64,000 nt of DNA from Cordylochernes scorpioides (GCA_030710605.1 CP092870.1:55451532-55515531), one strand, 5' to 3'. Numbered from the stretch's first letter, positions 44,353 to 54,632 are shown. Program-made: numbers and translations. Notes: generated by a model from the sequence alone, not told the origin.

Positions 44353-44783
44353 CTACCTCAGTTCAACAGGTCTCCTCTGGGACGTCTTGGTTTGGGGTGG
44401 TTGGCTTGGCTCGGGACTGCTCGCACCGTCCGCGAAATTGAAGTGATGTCCGGTACTGGAATATCGTTTTGGGATCGTTTGTGCTGTCCCGGGTCGCGCG
44501 GATTGGTTTCGGGGGCGGTGTACGGCATGGCGGTGGATGACTCCTCGGTGGTCGGTGTCCGGCCTCGGTGACACTTGCCTGGGGTGGTGGCACGTGCGTC
44601 GGCTGCCGCGCTCATCTCGCCTTTCGGTCGGCGGGGGGTGTGGGCTGCTCCGGGGGTGGCGCTACGGAACGTCGTTTGTAGTTGAGTGGACCTTGCTCCT
44701 TGAAGTGTGGCGGTCAGCTGCCATATGATGGCCGCTAGAAGGCGCCTGGTCGCCTCGCCGCTTCTTTCCTCTGGGTTTGTCAT
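44353..44783 (-). CDS. Hypothetical LARD gag-like frame (141 residues)
   Basis: The first sizeable frame after the 5' LTR on the minus strand, markedly GC-rich compared with the rest. It encodes MTNPEERSGEATRRLLAAII then a Thr/Pro/Arg-rich, low-complexity sequence ending RRPRGDLLN. The position is that of gag. I recognise no zinc knuckle or capsid motif. It could be a remnant gag N-terminus or non-functional sequence. Confidence 0.35.
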
Positions 44784-44866
44784 TGTCGTTTGATTTGCTG
44801 GCGTCTGGGCTAATTTCCATCTTGATCCTGATTAAGCTCCATAATATCTTTATCCTGTCGACTTAT

Positions 44867-45738
44867 TGTAATATATCCAAAGTTATTACACTGCAATATT
44901 TGATGTATTACACTGTTGTAGAATCCTGTCGACTTAACCGTTCTGTGACAATATCGTTGCGGAATTTCTTGTTGTTCGATTTGAATGGTGAGGATTGGTT
45001 GAAACGCAGTCGTTTGAGTGGAAGTTTAAGCATACAGTTAGGAATAATCAGGACACGTGATGGGGTTTGAAAATAAAAGGCAACTGGGTTGGAGGGAAGA
45101 AAGCTTGAGAAGGCGGAGCGAGTTTTGATTGTTAATTATCTGATCACATGGTGGTGATTGTACTTAGCTATGAGCTGAGCGGAGAGGTCTAGAGCAGATG
45201 TTACCTTGTTGGAAGCGAAGGAGCAACTGTAGGTGTTGTTCCTATGGGAGCCAAAGCACAAATGACAATTCTTGCTTTTCGATTTAACACCACGAGTTGT
45301 CTTCCTTCCCATTGGTCGAAGGATGGAACGTGCCCGTTTTTCTATTGGTTGACCTACTTAGTTATTGCTCCCTAATTGGACCGGCGACTTTCTTTGGTGC
45401 TGCTTTTGTCGGAAGATATCCGGCCTGGTCAGGAAGTATCGGATGTTAGTTCGGCTCTATTACTTCCGCGGTTATCAAATACGACCGGTTCTGTCAGGAA
45501 GTATTGGGTGTTTCTTGACTAATATAACTTCTGCAGTCACCAAATACGTCCGGCCTTCTGTCAGGAAGTATTGACTGTACAAGTTATTTATAATTGTGCC
45601 CGCTTTAAACCTATTTCCTATGTTTTGTTGCTACTTTCTTTCCTCCAATTACCTTATTCTTTATTAAATCTTTGAAAATCATACATTGTACATGCATAGT
45701 GGGTCGGGGGTGCATACAATTATATACAAATTATGACA
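44867..45738 (-). repeat. 5' LTR of LARD
   Basis: 872 bp, partner of 41033-41904; the two visible changes are T/C in GACAATAT(T/C)GTTG and G/A in CCTCCA(G/A)TTACC. Directly after it on the minus strand is TAAGTCGACAGGAT, a 14-mer also present inside the LTR end. Confidence 0.95.
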
Positions 45739-46214
45739 TATACATGTCTCTGTAATATCTGGGCAGTGACATTATTCGTTGTTCATTCAATTATTTTGTT
45801 TTTGGAATCATCCCATTTACATATCTTTCATATATGGGCTGTAAAATTCTTCATTGTTTTCATACAAATGTATTTTTATTGAATCCATATTATTTACATA
45901 TCTCTGTAATATCTAAGCTGTGACGTTATTTACTGTTCATGCAATTATCTTGTTTTTGTAGAGAAAATCATTACATTTATTATCGGATCTAAGTTGTAGT
46001 AGCATTCATCACGCATGATAAAGAGATGCCTTTTTCTCAAGCATTCATCGTGTTCATTAAAATATCTTGTTCTTGTAATTATCCATTTACATTTGTACTA
46101 TCTAGGCTTTGACATCATTCATTGTTCAATGTTCATCGTGAAAAAAATAAGAGAAAAAAAATAAAAAATCTATGTCAAACCTATGGCTAAACTAATGTTT
46201 AGTTGATTTCTTTT

Positions 46215-46228
46215 CCACCAGATGGCGC
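46215..46228 (+). promoter_or_regulatory. CTCF-like site
   Basis: CCACCAGATGGCGC agrees at every position with the published CTCF core CCASYAGRKGGCRS. It lies in a repeat also present at 49330-49440. Binding is not shown. Confidence 0.4.
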
Positions 46229-47477
46229 TCTGCCTTCTGTAAAGCACATGTGCTTCTGGTAAGGATATGCCATTTTTATTTTTAATAATTATTCATCGTG
46301 TTCATTAAAATTTCCTTTTCTTGAATTTATTCAATTTACAAATTTATATAATATCTAGGCTGTTATATTATTCATTGTTCAATCATTCATCTTGTTTTTG
46401 GAATCATTCCATTTATTATCTTTATCATATTTAGATTGCAACATCATTCATCTTTTATTCAATTACCTTGTTTTGATATCATCTCATTCTCATATCTCTG
46501 TCCTATCTTGTTTTCAACATCGTGCATCGTGTACATTAGAATATATTGTTCTAGGAATCATACCATTTGCATATCAGAGTCATATCTTAGCTGTAACATT
46601 TTCTATTGCTCATTCAAATATATTGTTCTTGGAATCATGCCATTTACATATCTCTGTCATATCTGTTCTGTAACAATTTAAATCGTTTATACAATTATAT
46701 TGTTTTTTGAATTATACCATTTACATATTACAGTCATATCTTAGCTGTAACAATATCTATTTCTCATTCAATAATTTTGTTTTTGGAATCCTTACCTTTA
46801 ATTATCTGTGTCATATCTGCTCAGTAACAATTTAAATCGTTTAGTCAATTATATTGTTTTAGGAATCATACCATTTACATATCACAGTCATATCTTAGCT
46901 TTAACATTATCTATTGTTCATTCAAATGTATTTTTCTTGGAATCATGCCATTTACATATCTCTGTTATATCTGTTCTGTAACAATTTAAATCGTTTATAC
47001 AATCACAGTCATATCTTAGCTGTAATATTATCTATTGCGCATTCAATCATTTTGTTTTTGGAATCCTTCTCTCTACCTATCTGTGTCATATCAGGGATGT
47101 AACATCCTTCATCATCTATCCAAATATTCTTATCTTGGAGTCATTCCATCTAAATATTTCTGACACATCTGAGGTGTAACTTTAATCAACCCTTATCTTA
47201 TGTCACTCCTGCGCCATCATTTTATCTACACAGTGCAACTGTATCTACGATAAATAATTATTGAAAGCCATATATATTTTCTCTAACATTTATTAATTCT
47301 ATGAAAAGAATAGTAAAAATGTGATATTGTACTTGGATAAGGTTCATAAATTATGAAAAAGGCATCTCCCCTTATCGTGCAACTAATAGTAGCTGATGGC
47401 TTGCGCCAAATATCAACTATTCTCATTGACTTTTTAATTATTCCAGAATTGGCCAATAACCCATTATTGATCAAGCT

Positions 47478-47518
47478 AACCACGTACGCGTTTCGGGCTG
47501 TTGTCTCTCATCACCTTA
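47478..47518 (-). ncRNA. Degenerate hammerhead copy
   Basis: On the minus strand it keeps GAAACGCGTACGTGGTTAG and a GTGATGA core (first C changed to G). The 5' strand of stem I is lost and stem II is mismatched (AGAC/GCCC). Probably inactive. Confidence 0.55.
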
Positions 47519-47654
47519 TCCCAGTACGATATCACATTTGTACTATCTTTTCACATTGTGTCGCGGTCTCGCGCAATTCTGGCCTTAACTACCCGTTTCA
47601 TGATTTTTCAGGATGCCTAAATGAACAGTTTTTGGTCGTTGAGGTACAGCTTGC

Positions 47655-47696
47655 ACCACGCTGATGAGGGCCAACAGCCCGAAACGTGTACGTGGT
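47655..47696 (+). ncRNA. Miniature hammerhead ribozyme
   Basis: ACCACG | CTGATGA | GGGC-CAACA-GCCC | GAAA | CGTGTA | CGTGGT. Stem I (ACCACG/CGUGGU) is 6 perfect pairs and stem II (GGGC/GCCC) 4. The core boxes CUGAUGA and GAAA are intact, and GUA precedes the expected cleavage after A47690. Stem III is minimal (ACGUGU, self-complementary with two wobbles), so it could form between two molecules. This matches the small hammerhead variants described for Penelope-like elements, which cleave as dimers. Confidence 0.8.
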
Positions 47697-48018
47697 TAGA
47701 TTTTCTTGATTAATCAAGAATGGGTATTTGGTCAATTCTGTAATAATTGAAAATCAATGAGAATAATTTATATTCATTCCGATAGATGGAAAAAAGCAAT
47801 CAGTAACTCAGTTGCACGATAAGGAGATGCCTTTTTAATAATTTATTCATTCTGTTATACATTTTTGGAGGTCCATGTATAATAATAATTTATTTAAGTT
47901 CTATTATATTTCTGCTATAATCGCCGTTAGATTTGCGATTCTAAATACTCTTTGATCATTAAGACTTTCTATTTCAAAGAAATTTGATGTAGAGAGAATC
48001 GTTTCACGCTATACTAAC

Positions 48019-48098
48019 CAAAGTGCATCATTTCCGAGCCCAAAAATGAATGTAGCAAGCAGACAAGCCGTAATACAATATAGCAAAGTACCAACGTG
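48019..48098 (-). CDS. Second coding exon of membrane-protein gene
   Basis: Acceptor GGTGGTGTTCAG, phase 0 after the first exon. It encodes HVGTLLYCITACLLATFIFG then LGNDALW, the first transmembrane helix. The best donor is TTTG|GTTAGT (80 nt, leaving two bases). A weaker one four bases later, TTA|GTATAG (84 nt), would give phase 0 and join directly to 35273-35333. So either an exon of length 3n+1 lies unseen in between, or the weaker donor is used. Confidence 0.75.
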
Positions 48099-48099
48099 C

Positions 48100-48487
48100 T
48101 GAACACCACCAAGGTGGTTCAAAAAGGTTAGATTCCCCAGGCCAGGGAAGATAAAAGAAAGACAGGTGTTGATTAGATAAGAAGAGTAAATAAAACTGGA
48201 ATAATTCAACAGGTGCTGGGAAAATATAGATTCTCTTTTTGTAGAAATAAAAAGTAAAAAAACTTTTAGGTAGCCTTTTCAAAAATGTCTTTTAAAATGT
48301 TGGCTATATATACAAAAAAAAATCGATATTGAAGTCTTTTATCAAGGATTAATAGTGAGTGTACCAGTACTAAGACAAATTTGATGTATAAATGTTATAA
48401 TATTTTCATAATCTTTCTCCTTCGGTGGAAACAGCTACAAAGTATAGTATACATAAAGATATATCTTAAATAAATATTTCATTTTGT
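48100..48487. other. Intron sequence, no gene
   Basis: Between the second exon and the SINE I see only AT-rich DNA. Confidence 0.4.
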
Positions 48488-48790
48488 GGGGTCGGTGGAA
48501 GGATGATGTAAACCGTTGGTTTTCGACCGCTAAGACCCGGGTTTGATTCCCGCATTAGGCTCTTTTTTCTGATAAAAAAATGCTCCAATGGTCACCGATT
48601 CTTGCAAAAGTTCAACCCCTCCAGCGAGTACAATCAATCAAACGGAGCTTTGGCACATTTGTAAGTACAAAGTCGAACTGCTTTTCACATGTATAGACAT
48701 GTGATGCACTTAGAGTAAAAGCAGTCGCATACTACTACCCACCATGATTATAATGGCCTTTACCCCGTATACTAGGGATAAGCAGAAAAG
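48488..48790 (+). mobile_element. tRNA-derived SINE, copy 4
   Basis: Full-length: GGTCGGTGGAAGGATGATG, CCGTTGGTTTTCGACCGC, a B box with one change (GGTTTGATTCC), then body and tail ending CTAGGGATAAGCAG. Confidence 0.78.
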
Positions 48791-48799
48791 AAAATTAAT

Positions 48800-49249
48800 T
48801 TTGCCTTATAAACTCTAATTCAGTACGAATGTATAGATCCCTTTTCAAAATACCTAGAAGTTTCAATCTAAGCCTAGGTGAATTTCATTACAGACGACGT
48901 AGCAATCTCCAGGATATCGCCAACAAAACATAATGTTATCATCAGGGGAGTTTCAGGAGAGATAACAACCGGTACCATCTGTGTGCTGATCTTTGTTTGA
49001 AACCAATAAAATGGTTGATTCGACACATGTAACTTGGACTGTTTCACCTCAGGATGAAATTTATTCTAAAGCCATTTAGAACAAGTTTTATCCCAATATA
49101 TTTATCGATATCATTTTTCCTTTTTTGTTCGACTTTCCTTCGAGAATAATTGTATTTATATAAGGTTGTGTTAAAAAAAATCGTAATATTATTATTTCAT
49201 TCTTTCTCAGGAAGCTTCTGAGACCAAAAGTTTTTTGATCGCAGTTGTA
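48800..49249. other. No recognisable gene
   Basis: AT-rich intron sequence without a recognised repeat. Confidence 0.4.
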
Positions 49250-49254
49250 CAGCC

Positions 49255-49440
49255 TTTACACGCTCTCGAAGGCAACAGTCCGAAACGCGTTCGTGGATGG
49301 CTTTTCTTGATTTATGAATAAAATGGGTTGGCCAAATATCAGGGAACAGGCTGATTCAACGTTTAGTTGATTTCTGTTCCAATAGATGGCGCTCTGCCAT
49401 CTAAAAAGCACATGTGTTCATGGTCAAGATATGCCTTCTT
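49255..49440 (+). repeat. Degenerate hammerhead-bearing repeat
   Basis: 49255-49297 keeps GCAACAGTCCGAAACGCG and CGTGGATGG, but CTGATGA has become CTCTCGA. The rest matches 46180-46290, including the CTCF-like CCAATAGATGGCGC at 49379-49392. Confidence 0.6.
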
Positions 49441-49620
49441 TGTTTTTAATATTATGATTTATATTTTGCAAGTGTTTACGAACTTTTGGGAATACCTTGT
49501 AATTCTGAAACTTGGCCCACCTTCTGGTTGGCTACTCTTGATATAGGACATCAGAGATTAAAACATTATTCTATAAGAATTCTGTTATATTTAATTTCAC
49601 CAAGGTTACAAATATTGCCA

Positions 49621-49862
49621 TTTTTACAAATAAATCAAACTTCTACTTTCCTTACTGCGATGAAAAATTATAGTGGAATGGCTTAGATCATCATAAAAGA
49701 AGAATGATACAATACAGTTTTAGAACTCTAAAGAAGCAGTTCGGTGGATTAAATTGGCGAAACCGCTTGGAGAGTTCACCACTGATGAGCCAAGCTCTCC
49801 CGATATTATTTTTTATCGCAGTAAGGACAGTAGAAGTTTGATTTATTTATAAAATAAACATT
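49621..49862. mobile_element. MITE family B, single-core copy
   Basis: ~34-bp inverted ends (left TTCTACTTTCCTTACTGCG, right CGCAGTAAGGACAGTAGAAG). It carries the core motif at 49754-49800. ~242 bp, no coding. Confidence 0.85.
49754..49800 (+). ncRNA. Hammerhead-core-like pseudoknot motif, variant
   Basis: TTGGC, GAAAC, GGAGAG, TTCACCA, CTGATGA, GCCAA, G, CTCTCC. The boxes are unchanged from 32220-32267, while one pair in each stem changed on both sides, keeping the pairing. Confidence 0.45.
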
Positions 49863-50179
49863 CGAGTTTTGGTGTTTTACTTTGTATGATCCTAATATAT
49901 TTACAAACTTTTGGGACAACATTATTACTCTGATTTTTGAGCAGATAGAATAAAATAATAAATTCCTACAATCAAAATAATAAGCCGTTTGTACTGTAAT
50001 ATACGTTTCTTCAGTTTCTATTCTCTTGATCGTGTCCTGGCTTCTATAATGTCTTCATCCTTTTCTATCTTATTATATTTATTTATTTTTCATGCTTATA
50101 CTCCCTATCCTGTTTATTTAGTCAATCCTTTAGCGCTTTCTTTTTAATTACTAGATCCTCCATATTTTTATTTGTATCA

Positions 50180-50385
50180 ATCATTTTATAATACAATATA
50201 ATGCGGCTTGCCCATCCCTGGACACTTTATTTTTCCGTTTATCATTACACTTTACAATTCATCCTTTCATACTTCATCCTTAAAGTTAGAAATAATCGTT
50301 ATTTCTCCTTAAAATAAATTTCGATTTTTCGTTCAAAAGAAACACATGCGGGATAATTTTCAAATGTCGTTCTACAATCAATCAT
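50180..50385 (+). mobile_element. Family C MITE copy
   Basis: Starts ATAATACAATATAATGCGGC. It contains CCATCCCTGGACAC, CACAATTCATCC-type sequence and GAAACACATGCGGGATAATT, ending GTCGTTCTACAAT. Confidence 0.75.
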
Positions 50386-50389
50386 TTTC

Positions 50390-50990
50390 CTTATAATATA
50401 TGTGCCATCCAATTCCTTTTGTATTTTTCTCACTCAAGGATTTATTCTTACTGATCCTGCAAATCACATTATTTTATTTCCATATTTTATAGTTACGCAC
50501 GACATTTTTTAAAAATAAATAATTGATATTTCTATTGGATATTTAAACGGGATATTTATACAAACTTAAAATTCTGAGATTAAGAGATTTTGATATCCAG
50601 AAAGTTTATCATATACAGTAATGTTATGAGATCTAGCAATATAATACGAATGAATAGAATATTAATTTCACAGAATTCTCTAGTTATTTGTCGAAAGAGA
50701 ATAACCTAGAAAAAATTATAATTAGACGGAACACTTAGACAAAAGATAGCGTTCATTATAATCTGCATAAGCATTATTCCATATATAATTGCATATATAT
50801 ATGATTACATTTTATTAATATGAAACAATTTCACCACATACTCAAAGATACAAATGCCACTTATTTATATATGATTTTTATTTATAAATATAATTTTATT
50901 ATATTAAAAGCGCGGATTGGATACACGACGTTTTTCAAAATGTATAAATATATATATAACGTATGTATTTGTCAACATTTTTTTAAATAT
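50390..50990. other. No recognisable gene
   Basis: AT-rich intron DNA; the plus-strand frame at 50820-51038 has no recognised domain. Confidence 0.4.
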
Positions 50991-51737
50991 TGTAGCGAAT
51001 TAATTATTATTTTACATGCATTTATTATTTTACACTAGTGTTAACAGAGTATCATTTTTATGTTTATATTTTACTACTCTGTAAACTTCCCTCATTCCTT
51101 ATCTTTTGTTTATCCTTCATAGTTTGTTCTTGCCTTAGATAAATTGCTGTCTCATCCCGAAGTTTTGTCTTCCCTAATTTTCCACGTGGCATTTTGGTGG
51201 AGATGCTGGGTAAGTTAGGGAAGACAAACTGAAGATCGCCGAGAATAATTTGAAGCCATCGGTGCTGTGATCTACATTTTTAGAGACTGGCTCCAGGATT
51301 CCACCGCCGTGTCAAAGCCAAGACTTCCATCCAAGATGATGATGTCCCTATAAACGATACGACGCAAAGCCGCTCTTCACGCCGCAAGAAAAAGGACGCA
51401 AAGGTACTAGAGACAAATTTCCAAGACTTCGATGGAATCCTTGGCAGAAGCACCTCACATCCATATCAGTATCTACAATAATTGCAAATGTGAGTCCCAG
51501 CTCTCATAAGGAAGGAGCTATGTAGCGAATTATTTATTATTTCACAAGCATTTATTACTTTACACGAGTATAGTTTCATTTTTCATTTTAATATTTTACT
51601 ACTCTGTACACTTCCCTCAATGTTTATATTTTGTTCATCCTTCATACATTACATCATACATTCTGTAGTTTGTTCTTGCCTTAAATAAATTGCTGTCTCA
51701 TCCCGAAGTTTTGTCTTCCCTAGTATTCCACGTGGCC
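50991..51737 (+). mobile_element. TRIM retrotransposon, second complete copy
   Basis: LTRs 50991-51191 and 51521-51737 (TGTAGCGAATT... CACGTGGC). TGGTGGAGATGCTGGG just after the first LTR is the tRNA-Ala-type primer-binding site. AAGGAAGGAGCTA before the second is the purine tract. ATAT precedes and follows the element. The interior is homologous to the 40.3-kb copy (CTTCACGCCGCAAGAAAAAG) and noncoding. It is older than that copy, since its LTRs differ by indels. Confidence 0.92.
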
Positions 51738-51739
51738 AT

Positions 51740-52200
51740 ATGAACACGTGAATCAATAAATTATGGAATGGTTTTAGATGTTTGATTCATTTTAAACGCT
51801 CATGGATTTTTTATGTATTAACCTTTTGCATTTTATTATAATTATATGTGAGAACAATGAAGTTTGTTTCTATGAATTCGCAAAATTTTGGTCATAATAT
51901 TTAAATCAGTTTTTTCAAGTCAATTCTATGGAACTTTGAAACGTTAATGTATTTATTTTTGGTGTTGCGCACAAAATATAAAGGTATTTTGAAAGGTTAT
52001 TAATATTTTATTGAAATGTGTAAATTTATGTGTGTGAAAATAATTGACATTATACAGGAGTTGTTTTCATTGTGAAATGTGTAAATACAATCCTAGCCAA
52101 TTTGTAGAAAGAAAGGTAAAATAGAAAATATAATTTTTGTGTCTATTTTTTTTATTTTCAATATTTTTTCATCTTCAAAAATCTCGTTAAAACATTTTAA
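51740..52200. other. No recognisable gene
   Basis: AT-rich intron DNA without recognised repeats. Confidence 0.4.
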
Positions 52201-52203
52201 ATA

Positions 52204-52376
52204 CAGGAGAACCTCCATTAAAGGACATTCGCGCTAGAGGACACCTCTCCATAAAGGACCGTTTTCATTTGAAAAATTTCAATTTTCACTATTTATCAAC
52301 TCTCCGGTAAGAAGACATCTCTCTATAGAAAACTTTGTCTCTGCAATTAAGTGTCCTTTACAGGGAGGTTCTACTG
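52204..52376. mobile_element. Pogo/Tigger-like MITE
   Basis: Imperfect inverted ends CAGGAGAACCTCC and (inward from right) CAGTAGAACCTCCCTGTAAA. ~173 bp, noncoding. TA lies at the left edge; the right TA is displaced by TG. Confidence 0.6.
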
Positions 52377-52879
52377 TGTATGTGTGTGTGCATTTTAAAT
52401 TCTAAGTGTTTTTAAATTATATAAACTCTTTCTATAAATATATACTCCAATACTATATATTTATCATCTATAATATGCTTTTTGTGAAGTCTCATGTCCT
52501 TCTTTTAGAACCGTTGAAGAATCTCAACTCAAAACCTCGCTTTTCATACTCTACAATTAACTGGTTTCTAATCATATTCTCATATTATTCATATTTAACC
52601 TATCTCTCTAGTTATTAATATCACCTAATAACAAAGCGTCATATAGAAATTTTACTTTAAAAAATATTTTTGAGTGAAATAATATGTAAGTGAGTATAAA
52701 AGAGTGAGAGAGATATATAATATTAGGCCTATCAACAATGTTGGCTTTGCCTCCTTTCATAATTATCGCTAAATTCTGGTAACACAGCGGTCACTGTTCC
52801 ATTCAGGGAAAGAATATAAAAAGTGCAATTCTCAACCTACAATCCCAAAAACCATTGATGACTGTATTGACTCATCTAT

Positions 52880-53400
52880 TGATGAGCTCTACTAATCCTC
52901 AGCAGACACCATCAACAAGCCCTAGAAGCTTGCTACTCTGATATGATTGAGTGGAGATAGGAAAGAAGAAGAGACTCATCCCCAGTCACAGACACCATCA
53001 ACAAGCTCTACACATTGATATTCTAATATTATTGAGTGAAGATAAGAAAGATTAAGAGACTCATTCCCAGTACAGACACCATCAATAAGCTCTACAGACT
53101 TGATACCCTGATATGTTGTTGAGTGGAGATAAGAAAGAAGAAGAGACCCACCCCCAGTCACACACTATAAACAAGCTCTACAAGCTTGATACCCTAATAT
53201 TATTGAGTGAATATAAAAAGGAAGAAGAGACTCATCCCCAGCAGACACCATAAACAAGCTCTACAAGCTTGATACCCTAATATGATTGAGTGGAAATAAG
53301 AAAGAAGAGACTCATCCCCAGTCACAGAAACCATCAACAAGCTCTACAATCTCAACCCTGATTTGATTGATTGGAGATAAGAGAGAAGAAGAAGATATAA
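52880..53400 (-). repeat. Tandem ~88-bp repeat, about six units
   Basis: Units of GAGACTCATCCCCAGTCACA, GACACCATCAACAAGCTCTA, CAAGCTTGATACCCTAATAT and GATTGAGTGGAGATAAGAAA. A reversed single unit lies at 11440-11545. Confidence 0.82.
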
Positions 53401-53968
53401 AAAACATGAAATCGTGCGGCGAAAGGTTTCTTTTAAGAGAACTTATTTGCTCCAGGAGAATATATAACCTAGGAAGATTTTAAAATTCCATGGATTTTTG
53501 AATATTCGGGGATAGGTATATTCGAGGCCGATTCCACGCAAGTTGTTTCCATGGTGTACTTCGGGTTTTCTCTTTCCTCACTGGTCTACTTCCCACAGGT
53601 TCTTTCTTCTTGGTTATTGCTCCTAGATTCTGTCTCCTGTGCGTCCTGGGATGGTAAATCTTCCACCTCGACTGCTCGGTACTCATCAAATATATGTACC
53701 ATAAAAGACATCTCTCCCTTTTAAAAAATACATTGAAACAATCCATTCTGTTTATCCCTCTTGTTCAAAATGTAATGGTGGTTAAAATATGTGCTATAAC
53801 ACCCTTTTTGGAATATTAAGGCAAAAGCCAATTTGTGTAGTATAGTATCATGCGCATTATATTAATTCAATTTTATTGGAGAAGTGTCTCTTTTCTGGGG
53901 GTATATGAATACCATCCTCTCGCACAGCTATATGTTATATTATAAATATATTGAAATAGACTCTTTAT
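53400..53968. other. No recognisable gene
   Basis: A minus-strand frame at 53480-53746 (with a Lys/Arg-rich middle) has no domain I recognise and no clear splice sites; not called. Confidence 0.35.
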
Positions 53969-53969
53969 T

Positions 53970-54435
53970 TTAGAATTTGGGAGTAAAAACAAATTCGTGC
54001 TGTTTTAATGAAGATGGCGCTACTAGTTTATTATTCCATTGTTTTTTTCTGGCAAAACCCTTATTTTGAAGCGTCATCATAAGGCTTCCTTTTTCAAATA
54101 CCGTCATTAAAACGTACTAAGAAACGCTCAAATGGAAAGTCCTACCCCTCCCGCCGTATAGCCCTGACATTGCTGCTTCTGATTATTATCTCTTCCGATC
54201 AATGCAACATAGCCTGGCTGACCAGCACTTCTCCAACTACGACGAAGTAAAAAAATAGATTGATGAATGGATAGCGGCCAAAAAGCCGGCCTTTTTCCGC
54301 GAAGGATCCCGTCAATTACAATAAAGGTAAATAAAAGTGGCTAGCGACGTACAATACTTTGAATTGAATGTCAAACAATATTTAATAAGGAAGATTCAAT
54401 TTTCAAAAGAAACCGCACGAATAAGGTCATGAATA
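53970..54435 (+). mobile_element. Decayed mariner element
   Basis: Left end with AAATTCGTGCTGTTTT and right end with GAAACCGCACGAAT are inverted. Between them only the transposase C-terminus remains (54130-54320). Confidence 0.75.
54130..54320 (+). pseudogene. Mariner transposase C-terminal fragment
   Basis: Plus-strand SPDIAASDYYLFRSMQHSLA then FSNYDEVKK, a stop, IDEWIAAKKPAFFREG. SPD..ASDYYLFRSM contains the third catalytic Asp of DD34D mariners. The first two Asp regions are deleted. Confidence 0.8.
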
Positions 54436-54632
54436 AGGACAACTCTTTAAAATAAGTTCAAACCAAATAACTAGAAAGATGAACTGATTAGACGATGAGA
54501 TCGGTCAGAAGACTGACTCTATACAATAATATTTTAGGAACAATATAACACGGTCATTATCTAATCATTACTATATATAGTCACGACCGTCTTTCCTCAT
54601 CGGCCTCTGTCACGGATGCGCGCGCATCTACC

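Larger units (their letters stand above)
41033..45738 (-). mobile_element. Young LARD (large retrotransposon derivative)
   Basis: 4706 bp with two 872-bp LTRs that differ at only two positions I could find, flanked by TATA on both sides. A purine tract (GTAGGGGGCGCATC) lies beside the 41.0-kb LTR on the minus strand. The ~2.96-kb interior has no pol. It contains a GC-rich frame near the 5' LTR, a block shared with 27276-27660, and a tandem repeat. It is non-autonomous and very recent. Confidence 0.93.
40130..47200. repeat. Old ~75-bp minisatellite array, interrupted
   Basis: Degenerate units of TTCATTCAATTATTTTGTTT, TGGAATCATTCCATTTACAT and ATCTCTGTCATATCTGGGCTGTAACAT occur at 40130-40303, 40985-41032 and 45739-47200. 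The TRIM at 40304-40984 and the LARD at 41033-45738 sit inside it with their own target duplications. The array thus predates both. No open frame is maintained. Confidence 0.8.
47353..47840. mobile_element. Inverted hammerhead-bearing repeat
   Basis: Left arm 47353-47518 and right arm 47655-47840 are inverted homologues, from AAGGCATCTCCCCTTATCG to CGATAAGGAGATGCCTTTTT. Each arm carries a hammerhead-related segment next to its inner end. The family, with fragments at 11726, 14163, 49250 and 57870, resembles non-autonomous Penelope-associated repeats (inference). Confidence 0.75.

Noticed and set aside
45739-47200. Possible CRISPR-like regularly spaced repeats
   Set aside because: Units are degenerate and contiguous without unique spacers, in clearly eukaryotic DNA; it is a minisatellite.
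53480-53746. Lys/Arg-rich minus-strand frame considered as an extra exon of the host gene
   Set aside because: No convincing acceptor or donor in phase with neighbouring exons.
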